DNA of 64,000 bases, from the NCBI GenBank assembly GCA_028289245.1, contig JAQGGT010000004.1, positions 310,001-374,000 of the forward strand, written 5' to 3'. The position numbers and the translations under genes are program-made. The notes under the pieces are model-generated. The model saw only the letters and a program-made list of their open reading frames with translations, did no database searches and was not told the DNA's origin. Shown piece by piece: positions 1 through 8,311 of the stretch; positions within the stretch are counted from its first letter, which is position 1, and each line of letters opens with the position of its first letter. The DNA comes from Candidatus Saccharimonadota bacterium. GTDB taxonomy: Bacteria > Patescibacteriota > Saccharimonadia > Saccharimonadales > UBA4665.

Positions 1-1
1 C

Positions 2-322
2 GTGGCACTAAGCGAAGAATCATTGAACACACTGAACGCCGTAATAAATACCGAAGAAGACCAAGCCGCTTTCAATGCCGGATACGAGCTAGGAAAAGAT
101 CCTGCATTCCACGCCCGGCTCGAAGGCCCAGTGACCGCGCAATGGTATGGCGGAGTCGTCGTGGCACTGCAAGAAAAAGACAACCCAAAAACACCATGGC
201 TGAGCGAGCGAGTATTGCCACGCGGAATGGGCGACGTATTCGTCGATAATCCCGCCTTCGTTTTGGGTAGTGTCGTTGCCGCCCTAGAAGGCAAGTTGGC
301 TCCAGCCATATCCGAAGCGTAA
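2..322 (+). CDS. Hypothetical protein, possibly truncated at the window edge
   Basis: The frame opens with GTG at the second base of the window and ends with TAA, giving 106 residues. Because it touches the edge, the true start may lie further left. The protein is soluble and acidic, with an Ala-rich N-terminal helix, an aromatic middle part (QWYGGV) and a Val/Ala-rich last helix. No signal peptide, membrane segment or known motif is visible. I do not recognise the family. It lies 44 nt upstream of the FAD oxidoreductase, which has its own promoter, so the two need not be co-transcribed. Confidence 0.6.
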   Translation: MALSEESLNTLNAVINTEEDQAAFNAGYELGKDPAFHARLEGPVTAQWYGGVVVALQEKDNPKTPWLSERVLPRGMGDVFVDNPAFVLGSVVAALEGKLAPAISEA

Positions 323-354
323 GTAAGTATTAATTATTGCTGCCACCGTTTTGC

Positions 355-360
355 TATGAT
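355..360 (+). promoter_or_regulatory. Extended -10 box (TGC TATGAT) of a leaderless promoter
   Basis: The last T of TATGAT is 7 nt before the A of the ATG at 367, which places the expected transcription start on the start codon itself. TGC directly upstream makes an extended -10. No Shine-Dalgarno sequence is needed or seen. This supports ATG 367 over the in-frame TTG at 337. Confidence 0.6.
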
Positions 361-366
361 GTGGAG

Positions 367-1767
367 ATGAATCCACAGCATGACGCCACCGTACAAAGCT
401 TGCAAACTCAGATCGCCGACTACTACGCACGCAAAGTTCCTTTCCGGGTATACCATGGCTCCACTAACTCCACCCGCGTACTGACGTTTAAGCGTAGCGA
501 AATGGTAGATATCAGCACGTTAAATAACGTGCTCTCGATAGATACTGCAAAACGTACGGTAGTCGTTGAGCCTAATGTGCCCATGGACAAGCTTGTAAAC
601 GCTACACTGAAATATGGGCTGGTACCGCCGGTGGTCCCAGAGTTCCCGGGCATTACTATCGGCGGGGCCATCCAAGGAGCGGCGGCCGAGACCTCATCTC
701 ATACGTATGGTTGCGTGAGTCAGACAGTAAATTGGATAGACTATATTTTGGGAGATGGCTCGTTAGTACGGACGTCGCCGGAAGAGCACGCTGATTTGTT
801 TTATGGCTCAGCCGGGTCATACGGATCACTGGGTCTCATTACCGCCACAGAAGTGAACCTCGTACCGGCAACTAAATACGTGAAAGTGACCCACTACCAA
901 ATCTCGAGCTTCTCCGAGGGCGTCGAGCTTATGAAAAAGTATGCCAACCAAGGCAGTGATTTTGTGGAATGGTACATGTTCAGCAAAACACGTGGTGCGG
1001 TGGTAATTGGCACGATGACGAATGAGGTAGCAGGTCGGCTGTTGCGCTTCAGTCGGCCCCATGATAATTGGTATTTTTTGTATGTTAAATCTATAGCCGC
1101 GAAAGGTAAACCAGTCACCGACAGCATGCCCCTAAAGGACTACCTGTTTCGATTCAATCGCGGCGCTTTCTGGGCGGCTGAAATCGGCTTTAAGGATTAC
1201 GGGCTTCCCTTTAATCGCTTGGTGCGATTTCTCTTCGACCCGCTACTGCGCACCCGGAAGCTCTACCAGGTATTACAGGAAAGCGCAGCCAGCCAGTCGT
1301 ACATTTGCCAAGATATAATGCTGCCCGAGCAAGGCATGGTGCCGTTCCTCGACTACATGGACAAAGAATTCAATATGTACCCGCTCGGTGGCTGTCCTAT
1401 CAAGCCGGAGCCTCGGTCTCCGTTACAGTGCAACGGTATGGATACAGATCTGGTATTTAACCTTGGGGTTTATGGTTTGCGCGTGGAGCCTTATGAGAAA
1501 TTTGTTGCAGCCAACCGTCAGATAGAAGCCAAAACAAACGAACTAGGTGGCAAAAAGTGGTTTTATTCTCATAACTATTATTCTGCTGATGAGTTCTGGA
1601 AGGTGTACGACAAACCGTGGTATGACGCCTTACGGACTAAGTACAAGGCCGTAACGTTACCCGATATTTTTACGCGAACCAGAGTAACCGAGCAGTACAA
1701 GGTCAGTAAGCGCCGCGGAGTCCTCAGAACCGTTTTCGGGATTGCCAAGCTGCGTATAACAGATTGA
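367..1767 (+). CDS. FAD-binding oxidoreductase, DHCR24/Diminuto-like
   Basis: This is a 466-residue flavoprotein of the PCMH/FAD_binding_4 superfamily. The flavin-binding loops are visible at about residues 96-105 (GITIGGAIQG) and 151-160 (GSAGSYGSLG). The arrangement and the C-terminal half (YFLYVKS, DYLFRFNRGAFW, PLGGCPIKP) resemble delta(24)-sterol reductase-like proteins, which are also found in bacteria that make no sterol. The substrate is therefore unknown; an FAD-dependent reduction or oxidation of a lipid or isoprenoid is possible but not shown. There is no signal peptide. Confidence is high for an FAD oxidoreductase and moderate for the DHCR24-like subgroup. Confidence 0.85.
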   Translation: MNPQHDATVQSLQTQIADYYARKVPFRVYHGSTNSTRVLTFKRSEMVDISTLNNVLSIDTAKRTVVVEPNVPMDKLVNATLKYGLVPPVVPEFPGITIGGAIQGAAAETSSHTYGCVSQTVNWIDYILGDGSLVRTSPEEHADLFYGSAGSYGSLGLITATEVNLVPATKYVKVTHYQISSFSEGVELMKKYANQGSDFVEWYMFSKTRGAVVIGTMTNEVAGRLLRFSRPHDNWYFLYVKSIAAKGKPVTDSMPLKDYLFRFNRGAFWAAEIGFKDYGLPFNRLVRFLFDPLLRTRKLYQVLQESAASQSYICQDIMLPEQGMVPFLDYMDKEFNMYPLGGCPIKPEPRSPLQCNGMDTDLVFNLGVYGLRVEPYEKFVAANRQIEAKTNELGGKKWFYSHNYYSADEFWKVYDKPWYDALRTKYKAVTLPDIFTRTRVTEQYKVSKRRGVLRTVFGIAKLRITD

Positions 1768-1804
1768 CCTGCCCTAAAATGTACAGTCGTCACCGAATCA
1801 ATAG

Positions 1805-2068
1805 CTAGTCGTCTTCCGGTCGATCGATCTCAATGTAATCAGCATCATTCATATCATCTAGCGGGTCGGGGTGCTCACGGATAAACCTTGCACTCAACCA
1901 CCAGGCGTCCAAAGTATGCTGCACGGCTAGAACGCTTCCGCTCATCGGATCTGCTGCGGAGTGCAAGTCAGCCAGAAAACTAGCCTGCTCTTCGGGGCAG
2001 AGCTCACCGATCCAGGCCGACTCTTCGCGAGCCGGATTCTGCGCGTCAACACCTGATAAGTTTTCCAT
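1805..2068 (-). CDS. Hypothetical acidic protein
   Basis: An 87-residue, strongly acidic protein without Lys (N-terminus MENLSG, C-terminus IDRPEDD). It contains a helical stretch with an aromatic patch (LDAWWLSARF). A TAACCT hexamer sits 7 nt upstream of the ATG, matching the leaderless spacing seen elsewhere in the window. It converges on the FAD oxidoreductase. No family is recognised; it may be a small cytoplasmic accessory protein. Confidence 0.55.
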   Translation of the reverse strand: MENLSGVDAQNPAREESAWIGELCPEEQASFLADLHSAADPMSGSVLAVQHTLDAWWLSARFIREHPDPLDDMNDADYIEIDRPEDD

Positions 2069-2233
2069 ATAATCAGGTTACAACCATTGCTGGACACGGG
2101 CAAGTATACATACCCGCGTTTGACGTCCGGTCTAATGCTTCGTATGTACGTTGGCGACAGAATGTAGGCCACCTTTTCACGCACTGCAAGCTGCCTTGCA
2201 ATCGAATTAACCAGGCTCCTAGTACGGGCCGAA

Positions 2234-3166
2234 TTAGCGAGCCTTGGACAGCTCGTGCCGGAGTGCCGGTGGCAGGTACGGAGCAGCAGTTTGGGCGTCG
2301 GCGATGACGCTAGGGGCGTGGTTGTCGACGTCTGATCGGGCCACGTAAAAGTCACTGAAGATCATGCGATAGTGCCGCTCGACTTGCGTGCCGTCAAAGT
2401 ACCGGTCAGCCTCAACATCAACATGCCAGACCGGCATGGGTAGGCGGGTGGTGCAGTTGTCGAGTTTAAACATCTCCAAATTGGTAAACATCTGGGTCCG
2501 CAGGTCGTTGGCATGCCAAAGTATTATTTCCATGTCCATGGTTTGGCGTAGCTCGGCTTTGTCTTTGTCTTCAAATTTCTGCTTGGCGTTCCGGGAATAT
2601 TTATAGACGCGTCGCAGCCAGGCTGGTTGCAAAAAGACGTTGCGGAAAATCCAGGCCGGTAGCCGCCGGGAAAAGATCGTTGAACCGATGCGATAAAATC
2701 GCATTCGGCCCGGCGTGAACAGAAAATCGTCGTGATGCGCCAGGCCGACGATACTCACTAGCAGGTCGACGCGTTCGGCGATGTCCGGGTGGCGTTGCAG
2801 CATTCTGGTTACCATGGCAAAGCCAATGCTCATGCCGGCGATGCTCAGCCGTTTGTCGCCATACTGGCTCTTGATAAAGGTCGCCAGATAATCCGCCAGG
2901 TTATCCATGGTTGGCTCTTTGCCGATCTTGTAGAAACTATCCATACCGCCGAAACCGGGCAGATCGGGCATAGTAACGGCACCATATTCATTAAATACGG
3001 CGCTCAAGCCGCGCCAACGCTCAATCGTGGAATGCTGCCCGTAGATGAAGAGTATTTCACGATCATGGTCCTCAGGCGCCGGTAAGCTCAGTACCCGCCC
3101 ATGCAGCCCGTCAATGACGAGCGGTTTGATGTATTGAAGAAATTTTTCTTCTGACTTGTCAGCCAT
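2234..3166 (-). CDS. Alpha/beta-hydrolase fold protein
   Basis: A 310-residue soluble alpha/beta hydrolase. The nucleophile elbow is GMSIG with Ser113, preceded by YGQHS near residue 42 as the likely oxyanion-hole turn. PDLPGFGGMDS around residue 67 is typical of the family after strand beta4. The acid and base are probably in VEADRYF and DNHAPS near the C-terminus. A GGAAC Shine-Dalgarno lies upstream of the ATG. The class includes esterases, lipases and haloalkane-type hydrolases; the substrate cannot be read from sequence. Confidence 0.85.
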   Translation of the reverse strand: MADKSEEKFLQYIKPLVIDGLHGRVLSLPAPEDHDREILFIYGQHSTIERWRGLSAVFNEYGAVTMPDLPGFGGMDSFYKIGKEPTMDNLADYLATFIKSQYGDKRLSIAGMSIGFAMVTRMLQRHPDIAERVDLLVSIVGLAHHDDFLFTPGRMRFYRIGSTIFSRRLPAWIFRNVFLQPAWLRRVYKYSRNAKQKFEDKDKAELRQTMDMEIILWHANDLRTQMFTNLEMFKLDNCTTRLPMPVWHVDVEADRYFDGTQVERHYRMIFSDFYVARSDVDNHAPSVIADAQTAAPYLPPALRHELSKAR

Positions 3167-3217
3167 GGTGTTCCTTTTACTCTAGCCGACTTCAGGTGAT
3201 TCCACAAGCGCTAATGC

Positions 3218-3223
3218 TATACT
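3218..3223 (+). promoter_or_regulatory. Extended -10 box (TGC TATACT), leaderless spacing
   Basis: TATACT with TGC upstream ends exactly 7 nt before the ATG at 3230 of a 26-codon reading frame. The geometry equals that of the alaS and FAD oxidoreductase starts, so an mRNA beginning at that ATG is expected. Confidence 0.5.
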
Positions 3224-3229
3224 TTGTAT

Positions 3230-3310
3230 ATGGAAGTGGATTTTTACATTGATCCTCTTTTCCTCGATCCCCTATGCCCGCCAGATCCGATGATTAGTAT
3301 AGTTCGATAA
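3230..3310 (+). CDS. Putative 26-aa microprotein
   Basis: A 26-codon frame ending TAA at 3308-3310, rich in Asp, Pro and hydrophobics (starts MEVDFYIDP, ends MISIVR), with one Cys. Its main support is the extended -10 box TGCTATACT at precisely the leaderless distance from its ATG. It lies alone between the divergent hydrolase and the 2OG oxygenase. No family is recognised and the peptide could be a chance frame behind a promoter whose transcript does something else. Confidence 0.35.
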   Translation: MEVDFYIDPLFLDPLCPPDPMISIVR

Positions 3311-3359
3311 TCGACACATTTATTAATCCTATGGCGTATCTGCCAGGGTCGGCACGTGT

Positions 3360-3365
3360 CATACT
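3360..3365 (+). promoter_or_regulatory. -10 box (CATACT), leaderless spacing
   Basis: CATACT ends 7 nt before the ATG at 3372, so transcription is expected to begin at the start codon of the 2OG oxygenase gene. There is no Shine-Dalgarno in the six bases between. Confidence 0.5.
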
Positions 3366-3371
3366 AGGACT

Positions 3372-4034
3372 ATGAGCTACGAGGCCCTAGCCGATCCACA
3401 TGACACAGGAGTAAAGATCATCGACGATTTTGCCGATGCCGCCGAAGTTGCCTCTGTGCTACAAGAAACACAAGATCCGGCCAAGGTACAGTGGCTCGAT
3501 GTACACGAAACCTACACCAATAAACGCGGCTTACCAATTGTTCAGAATCACTTTGCCTTTGCACTCAAGCTCAGCCGGGGCGACCAGTCGCCGCTGGAGG
3601 CATTGCCGGCCACGACTGGCTTATATCGACGCACGGAAACATTTGTTAAAAACCTGGCTTCACTATTTCCGCCACTGGCAAGTTGGGAGGCTGATGAACT
3701 GTCGTTTCATTTGTATGACGACCAGAAAGTAGGCCTCAGCAGGCATCGTGATAACAAGCGCTTTATCGGCTTAATAGCCATCGTCGCCATCGACGGCGAG
3801 TGCGATTTGGTGATCACCCGAGACGGCGAAGATATCGCCCTGCCGGTTCGGCCGGGCGCCCTAAGCCTACTCCGGGCGCCGGGACTTATTTCTAGCAACG
3901 AAGAGATTAGGCCTGAGCACAGTGTGCAGAACCTACGGACTGACACGCGATTGTCGATGATGCTTCGAGCCAACGATCGGCCGGCCGAAACTATCCCCGG
4001 TTTTCGATATAACAACTGGCGGGGCGAATCGTAA
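3372..4034 (+). CDS. 2-oxoglutarate/Fe(II)-dependent oxygenase family protein
   Basis: A 220-residue protein with the double-stranded beta-helix dioxygenase signature: His125-x-Asp127 (SRHRDNKR), a distal His183 (PEHSVQN) and Arg193 (TRLSMML), which would bind iron and the 2-oxoglutarate carboxylate. Spacing and order match the AlkB/prolyl-hydroxylase superfamily. The segment FHLYDDQKVGL before the HxD motif is AlkB-like, but the nucleotide-recognition lid of true AlkB is not obvious. The substrate may be protein, nucleic acid or a small molecule. It is transcribed alone. Confidence 0.75.
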   Translation: MSYEALADPHDTGVKIIDDFADAAEVASVLQETQDPAKVQWLDVHETYTNKRGLPIVQNHFAFALKLSRGDQSPLEALPATTGLYRRTETFVKNLASLFPPLASWEADELSFHLYDDQKVGLSRHRDNKRFIGLIAIVAIDGECDLVITRDGEDIALPVRPGALSLLRAPGLISSNEEIRPEHSVQNLRTDTRLSMMLRANDRPAETIPGFRYNNWRGES

Positions 4035-4192
4035 GAGCTGCGAGTGATAAAACATGACAAACAGACAACACTAAAACTCTCGGAGTCGTGGCAGCGCCAT
4101 GACAGACATTCATACAGTACTATGGCCATAGCTTGTAAATCTTTGTTATTTATGGTATTATACTATTTAATTGTAACATAAGGTTAGAGACG

Positions 4193-5002
4193 ATGCCGTC
4201 ATGGATGACAAAATATAACCCTTCGGTGTTCACTAAACGAACGCCCCTGCTTGGGTTATCCGTAACAGAATTAGTGATCATCATCGCGCTGATTAGCGGT
4301 AGTGCAGCCGCCATGTTGAGCGCCCACCAGCAGACTCCCGCAGCCACCTCGACCACGCGAGGTCCTTCGCAGCCGATCACCCTGACCCCGACATCATCGG
4401 CGCCCGCCCAGACCCCTGTCACTTCCTCGCAGCCTGTTACCCCAACCCCTGCTCCCGCTCACAGTTCCACGCCGCCGACAAAGCCAACCACTACCGCCTC
4501 AAGCTGCACCAATACCGAAGCAACTTATGCGCAAACTTACAACAACACACTGAGCGCGGCCTGGATCACCTGGAGCAAAGCGACCTATCTTACTCCTTCG
4601 GAGATGAACTTTAAGTACAACCAGTCAGCCCAATACGATTACGGTTTGTTTTCTCAAGCGATCGAAGCCGCCGGCTGCACCTCGCACCTGTCACTGGCGC
4701 TCAAATCACCGGCCACTGATCCGACCACCGACCCGGTGAACACACCGACCACACCCGCTTGCAATACCAGCCTCCAAGCTAGCTACCAAAACAGCTACCA
4801 GCAGCAGTATCAAAGCTTGCTAGAACAAGAATCGACCGAAGTCCGCAGTGTCCAGGCCCAAATGGCAGCCGCCGGTGCCGGCTTCTCCTCGGCCTATAAT
4901 GCCGTACCGTCCGAAGTGGCCCAGCAGTATAGCAGCAAGTTTGGAGCTATTAAGAGCACCTTGAACTCGGAGCTGATTAGCATTCACTGCCCTACCAGCT
5001 GA
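4193..5002 (+). CDS. Prepilin-like exported protein with Thr/Pro-rich stalk
   Basis: A 269-residue protein whose N-terminus has a type IV prepilin pattern: a basic leader, Gly21 as the cleavage residue, then LSVTELVIIIALISG with Glu at mature position 5 inside the hydrophobic helix. A long Thr/Ser/Pro linker (about residues 45-105) follows. The outer part has two related Cys-bounded, Tyr/Gln-rich segments (about 107-165 and 190-269), suggesting a duplicated domain with disulfides. A TATACT promoter region and an AGG Shine-Dalgarno precede the ATG. It is probably a minor pilin or pilin-like surface protein. Confidence 0.6.
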   Translation: MPSWMTKYNPSVFTKRTPLLGLSVTELVIIIALISGSAAAMLSAHQQTPAATSTTRGPSQPITLTPTSSAPAQTPVTSSQPVTPTPAPAHSSTPPTKPTTTASSCTNTEATYAQTYNNTLSAAWITWSKATYLTPSEMNFKYNQSAQYDYGLFSQAIEAAGCTSHLSLALKSPATDPTTDPVNTPTTPACNTSLQASYQNSYQQQYQSLLEQESTEVRSVQAQMAAAGAGFSSAYNAVPSEVAQQYSSKFGAIKSTLNSELISIHCPTS

Positions 5003-5081
5003 TATAAACGAAAAAGTATAGCAATATTTTGGGCCATCGACACCACCAACCCACTCCACCTATTTTGACGGGGACTATTCT

Positions 5082-5111
5082 TTGGACAAAAATACCACTA
5101 GATAGTATAAT
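5082..5111 (+). promoter_or_regulatory. Sigma70-type promoter of the SGNH esterase gene
   Basis: TTGGAC at 5082-5087 and a perfect TATAAT at 5106-5111 are separated by 18 nt. Transcription would start near 5118, leaving a short leader with a strong GAGGAGG Shine-Dalgarno before the ATG at 5142. Confidence 0.65.
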
Positions 5112-5141
5112 CTAACTACTTACGACAACCTGAGGAGGATT

Positions 5142-6908
5142 ATGCGTACACTACCCATTATTAATCGCGCTACAAGCACGCTTGCTGCGTTAGTACTATT
5201 ATTCTTCAGCGTTGGAACACCCTCCATCTGGGCTGATACCACTACTAGCACCACGGTCACGCTGAGCCCGACCGCCGATGCTTTCGTTAATACATCAGCC
5301 AAGACTACCAACTACGGCAAAGATGCCCAACTGATCACTTCTATGTCACAGTACCATTCTTTTGTCCGCTTCAGTACGAGCTCGATACCAGCCGGTAGCA
5401 CGATTACAGCGGCTACACTATCACTCTACTCTGCGAGCAGCGCCAGTAGTGGCGGCCTACGCATCCACCCAGAAGCCAGCACCTGGAACGAAGCCACTGT
5501 CACCTCGGCTAACCAACCGACCTGGGATACCAGCATCTTGGCCACCTCAACGACGCCGGCAGCCGGCAGCCGCGCCACTGCTACCCTGCCGACGACTGCT
5601 GTGCCAATTGGCAGCACACTGAACTGGGGCATGGATTACAGTGTCTCTGGAACGCAGATTAACCTGGCCAGTAGTAACGCCACCACCGTAGCCAACCGTC
5701 CGCAACTGACAATCACCTATACTACGACTGTCGCCGACCCAACGCCTCCGGTGACCGATCCCACCCCACCCGTCACTGACCCCGTCCCACCAACAGGCGG
5801 CGGCTCTATCACAATGCCTGGTGCAGCTGGTCTTCTGACGCCTGACCCTAATCCTCCAACGCTTACCCTCAGCGCCGCCAACGCCGCGAGCACTATTCCC
5901 AACCCAGTTTCGGTCACCGAAGCTTCACCGTACGTCCTGACTCGCGGCGCGCACACTACCCGATCGGTCGATACCGTCGGTGCTCTATCCGATTCCATTA
6001 CACCGGTCAGTACCAACTCTTTCCAGACCTACAGCGTTGAGCTTGATACCGACGCACCCCAGTTAGAAATTCGCTTCCACGCCGTGGGGACGCGCTACCG
6101 CGTCTGGGTGGATGGCCATCCTATCAATATGAATGCCACTGCCGCTCCTTCGGATGGTGGCCTGTACCGACTCAAGTTGACCTTCCCGAGTGCGCAGATG
6201 CACCAGATCCGCTACGAGTCCGATGCTACACGTTTCAATAGCTTCACCGTTTCGAGCACCGACACCATGGTCGTGCCAACGCCGCCCACCACCCGGGCGA
6301 TCATCGTGGGCGATAGTTTTGCCGAAGGCACTGGCGCCAACGGTCGTTTTAGCACATACGGCCAGACCCTCTGCGAAATGGCCGGTTGGGATGATTGTTG
6401 GGTCGATGGCTCGGGCGGCACCGGTTACCTGAACAATGGTTCGGCCGGCTACGCGAACCGCCAAACGTTCCGCCAGCGCATTGTCCACGATGTCTTAATG
6501 TACAACCCGGACATCATCGTCATCGCCGGAGGTAAAAACGACATGAGCTATCCGGTTGCGCAAGTCCAAGCCGAAGCCCTGGCGCTATTCACCCAGATCC
6601 GCCAGACACTGCCAAATGTGAAGTTGATCGTTACCTCACCTTTCCCATCATCCGGTACCCAAGCCCAAAGCGCCGCCTACCTCAACTTCAATACGGCGCT
6701 CCAAACAGCCGCCGCAGGTCTAGCCAATAACTATTTAGATGTTACCGGCGCCAACGCCTACATTACCGGCACTGGCAACAGTAGCAAACCAAATGGTACC
6801 GGCAATGCCGATATCTACACCGGGCCCGACGGCGTCCACCCGACGCCCGCCGGCCATGATGCCCTCGGCGAAGCACTGTTTAACCGCTACGCCGCCGAGC
6901 AACAGTAA
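5142..6908 (+). CDS. Secreted DNRLRE-domain protein with SGNH/GDSL hydrolase domain
   Basis: A 588-residue exported protein. After a signal peptide (about 1-30) comes a DNRLRE/CBM96-like beta domain (about 35-190; YHSFVRFSTSSIP, NRPQLTITY are typical). Next is a linker of PPVTDP repeats (about 195-215), a beta-rich middle domain (about 235-375), then an SGNH hydrolase. SGNH blocks: GDSFAEG with Ser392, a Gly-rich block II, GGKND block III, and Asp563-x-x-His566 in DGVHP block V. The family de-esterifies carbohydrates or lipids, so surface glycan deacetylation is a reasonable role. It has its own promoter and a very strong ribosome site. Confidence 0.85.
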   Translation: MRTLPIINRATSTLAALVLLFFSVGTPSIWADTTTSTTVTLSPTADAFVNTSAKTTNYGKDAQLITSMSQYHSFVRFSTSSIPAGSTITAATLSLYSASSASSGGLRIHPEASTWNEATVTSANQPTWDTSILATSTTPAAGSRATATLPTTAVPIGSTLNWGMDYSVSGTQINLASSNATTVANRPQLTITYTTTVADPTPPVTDPTPPVTDPVPPTGGGSITMPGAAGLLTPDPNPPTLTLSAANAASTIPNPVSVTEASPYVLTRGAHTTRSVDTVGALSDSITPVSTNSFQTYSVELDTDAPQLEIRFHAVGTRYRVWVDGHPINMNATAAPSDGGLYRLKLTFPSAQMHQIRYESDATRFNSFTVSSTDTMVVPTPPTTRAIIVGDSFAEGTGANGRFSTYGQTLCEMAGWDDCWVDGSGGTGYLNNGSAGYANRQTFRQRIVHDVLMYNPDIIVIAGGKNDMSYPVAQVQAEALALFTQIRQTLPNVKLIVTSPFPSSGTQAQSAAYLNFNTALQTAAAGLANNYLDVTGANAYITGTGNSSKPNGTGNADIYTGPDGVHPTPAGHDALGEALFNRYAAEQQ

Positions 6909-6938
6909 CCTATTCGATAGTCTGCTATGCTATAGGTT

Positions 6939-7238
6939 ATGCCTATCAAAAAAACTCGCTGGTCAAAAGTGTACGAAAGCTCAGAAGAGGAACTGATTGC
7001 AGTCCTGCACAGCCGCGGCGTCCAGACCGAGCGGTTTCACGTTGAAGAGTTAGTCGCACTACCACCGCAAACGGCCCAGGCCGGTCAGACCGTATGGTGC
7101 GCCGAAGGCTCGGCCACAATAACGACTGCTGACGGCAAGCTGTCGCTGCAGCCCGGTGACGCCATCCGGTTTGATACACCAACCAACTACGACGTACAAG
7201 CTGGTATCACCGGCTTTGCCTACTACCTGTCGAGCTAA
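6939..7238 (+). CDS. Small cupin-domain protein
   Basis: A 99-residue single-domain cupin with the closing motif LSLQPGDAIRFDTPTNYDV near residues 70-90. The metal-binding histidines of classical cupins are largely missing, so it may be a binding or regulatory cupin. The ATG lies 8 nt after an extended -10 (TGC TATGCT), consistent with near-leaderless initiation. The next gene starts 4 nt after its stop, so they form an operon. Confidence 0.6.
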   Translation: MPIKKTRWSKVYESSEEELIAVLHSRGVQTERFHVEELVALPPQTAQAGQTVWCAEGSATITTADGKLSLQPGDAIRFDTPTNYDVQAGITGFAYYLSS

Positions 7239-7242
7239 CGCC

Positions 7243-7830
7243 ATGCCGAATGTCCACGCCGTTTTAGGAGTTATCGCCGGCCTGGTCACGGTGGCAGGCT
7301 TCGTACCATACATCCGCAGTATTATACGACACAAAACCAAACCCCACCGCGCTACCTACGGCATCTGGACGGCGGTCGGGCTGGTGACCATTACTGGCTA
7401 CATCGCCGGCGGGGCCAGTACTACAATTTGGGTCGGCCTGGTCTATACCCTACTTACCGCGGCCGTCTTTCTGTTATCACTTACATACGGTGTGGGTGGG
7501 CTCAGCAAGCTTGATATCATTTGTTTAATCGGCGCAGCGCTGGGCATCGTGCTCTGGGTAACCACCAACAACCCGCAAACTGCACTCTATACTGGTATCG
7601 TCATCGAAGCCATCGGTACTATACCCACGTGGCGCAAAGCCTACAGCCATCCCGAAACTGAAGACACCTTGGCCTGGGCCATCGATGGCGTCGGCTCGCT
7701 TATCAATCTGTTTGCGCTGACCAGTTTTAGTCTGCATATTGCACTCTACCCGTTGTGGAGTTTTTTGGGAGGCGCGACGGTTACTGCCCTGTTGTTACGG
7801 CCGCGATTACGACGCTACGTATCGAGTTGA
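7243..7830 (+). CDS. PQ-loop/SWEET-like membrane protein
   Basis: A 195-residue integral membrane protein with about seven hydrophobic helices. Two similar halves are visible: GFVPYIRSIIRHKTKPHRAT near residue 19 and GTIPTWRKAYSHPETEDTLA near residue 125, each a P-x-basic helix like the PQ-loop of SWEET/SemiSWEET and cystinosin-type transporters. ATG 7243 is chosen because it follows the cupin stop by 4 nt; upstream in-frame starts fall inside the cupin gene. The substrate is unknown. Its 3' end overlaps a convergent 39-codon gene by 16 nt. Confidence 0.65.
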   Translation: MPNVHAVLGVIAGLVTVAGFVPYIRSIIRHKTKPHRATYGIWTAVGLVTITGYIAGGASTTIWVGLVYTLLTAAVFLLSLTYGVGGLSKLDIICLIGAALGIVLWVTTNNPQTALYTGIVIEAIGTIPTWRKAYSHPETEDTLAWAIDGVGSLINLFALTSFSLHIALYPLWSFLGGATVTALLLRPRLRRYVSS

Positions 7831-7934
7831 GCTTTGCGGGCTTTGAGTTTCAGCTTGCGAGCCTTCTCGTAGGCGGCGCGCTTGCGGGCGGCTTTGTCGA
7901 TTTTGGCGTGTTTTACCGGGTCACGTTTTTTCAT
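7815..7934 (-). CDS. Small, highly basic 39-aa protein
   Basis: A 39-codon frame starting MKKRDPVKHAKIDK and dominated by Lys, Arg and Ala, probably one long cationic helix suited to RNA or ribosome binding. An excellent Shine-Dalgarno (AGGAG, 8-9 nt before the ATG) lies inside the last codons of the upstream gene, whose stop is 1 nt from this start, so translation is likely coupled. It overlaps the convergent membrane-protein gene by 16 nt. No family is recognised. Confidence 0.65.
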   Translation of the reverse strand: MKKRDPVKHAKIDKAARKRAAYEKARKLKLKARKAQLDT

Positions 7935-7935
7935 G

Positions 7936-8229
7936 TTAGCGGTCTCCTGAAAATCCATTCTTGCGGATCAGCTGCACCGTAGTTGCCAGCGACGAATCGG
8001 TATTATGCTCGGCAAAAATATACAGCGGTTTAAACGGCAAGGCCGGATCATGGCGCGATACCAGCGCTTCGGCGAGTTCCTGGGCTGCCGCGAGCTCGGC
8101 CGCCGCGTCGGCCAATTGCCAGATTTTGGCCTTTAGCGTGTAGGAAACTGCTAAGTTAAAATCACCACCTTTAGTGATGACTTGAAACTTCGAGGAATTG
8201 CCGGTCGGCGTCAGTGCAGTTACGTTCAT
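7936..8229 (-). CDS. Hypothetical 97-aa protein, first gene of a two-gene operon
   Basis: A 97-residue soluble protein: an N-terminal beta part (FQVITKGGDFNLAVSY), an Ala-rich central helix (AAAELAAAQELAEAL) and a C-terminal strand-helix. I use the ATG at 8229 because TATACT ends 8 nt before it, a near-leaderless arrangement; the frame stays open further upstream across the promoter. Its terminal codons contain the Shine-Dalgarno of the basic 39-aa gene. No family is recognised. Confidence 0.55.
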   Translation of the reverse strand: MNVTALTPTGNSSKFQVITKGGDFNLAVSYTLKAKIWQLADAAAELAAAQELAEALVSRHDPALPFKPLYIFAEHNTDSSLATTVQLIRKNGFSGDR

Positions 8230-8311
8230 GGCTACTAGTATAGAGCAATGTAGGCCTTTTCGTCTGTGACTGCACTTGATTTTTATTAATTTTGTATCAT
8301 AATTACACAAA

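Noticed and set aside
337-366. TTG at 337 as start of the FAD oxidoreductase
   Set aside because: It would place the extended -10 box inside the coding region; ATG 367 sits exactly where transcription should begin.
1586-1592. Another CTGATGA string, possible second hammerhead
   Set aside because: It lies inside the FAD oxidoreductase coding sequence and is not followed by a stem II hairpin and GAAA, nor flanked by complementary stems I and III. The CTGATGA at 3691-3697 fails the same test.
5742-5790. CRISPR-like or satellite repeat
   Set aside because: The short repeats encode the PPVTDP linker of the esterase and are in frame; no spacers or cas genes are present in the window.
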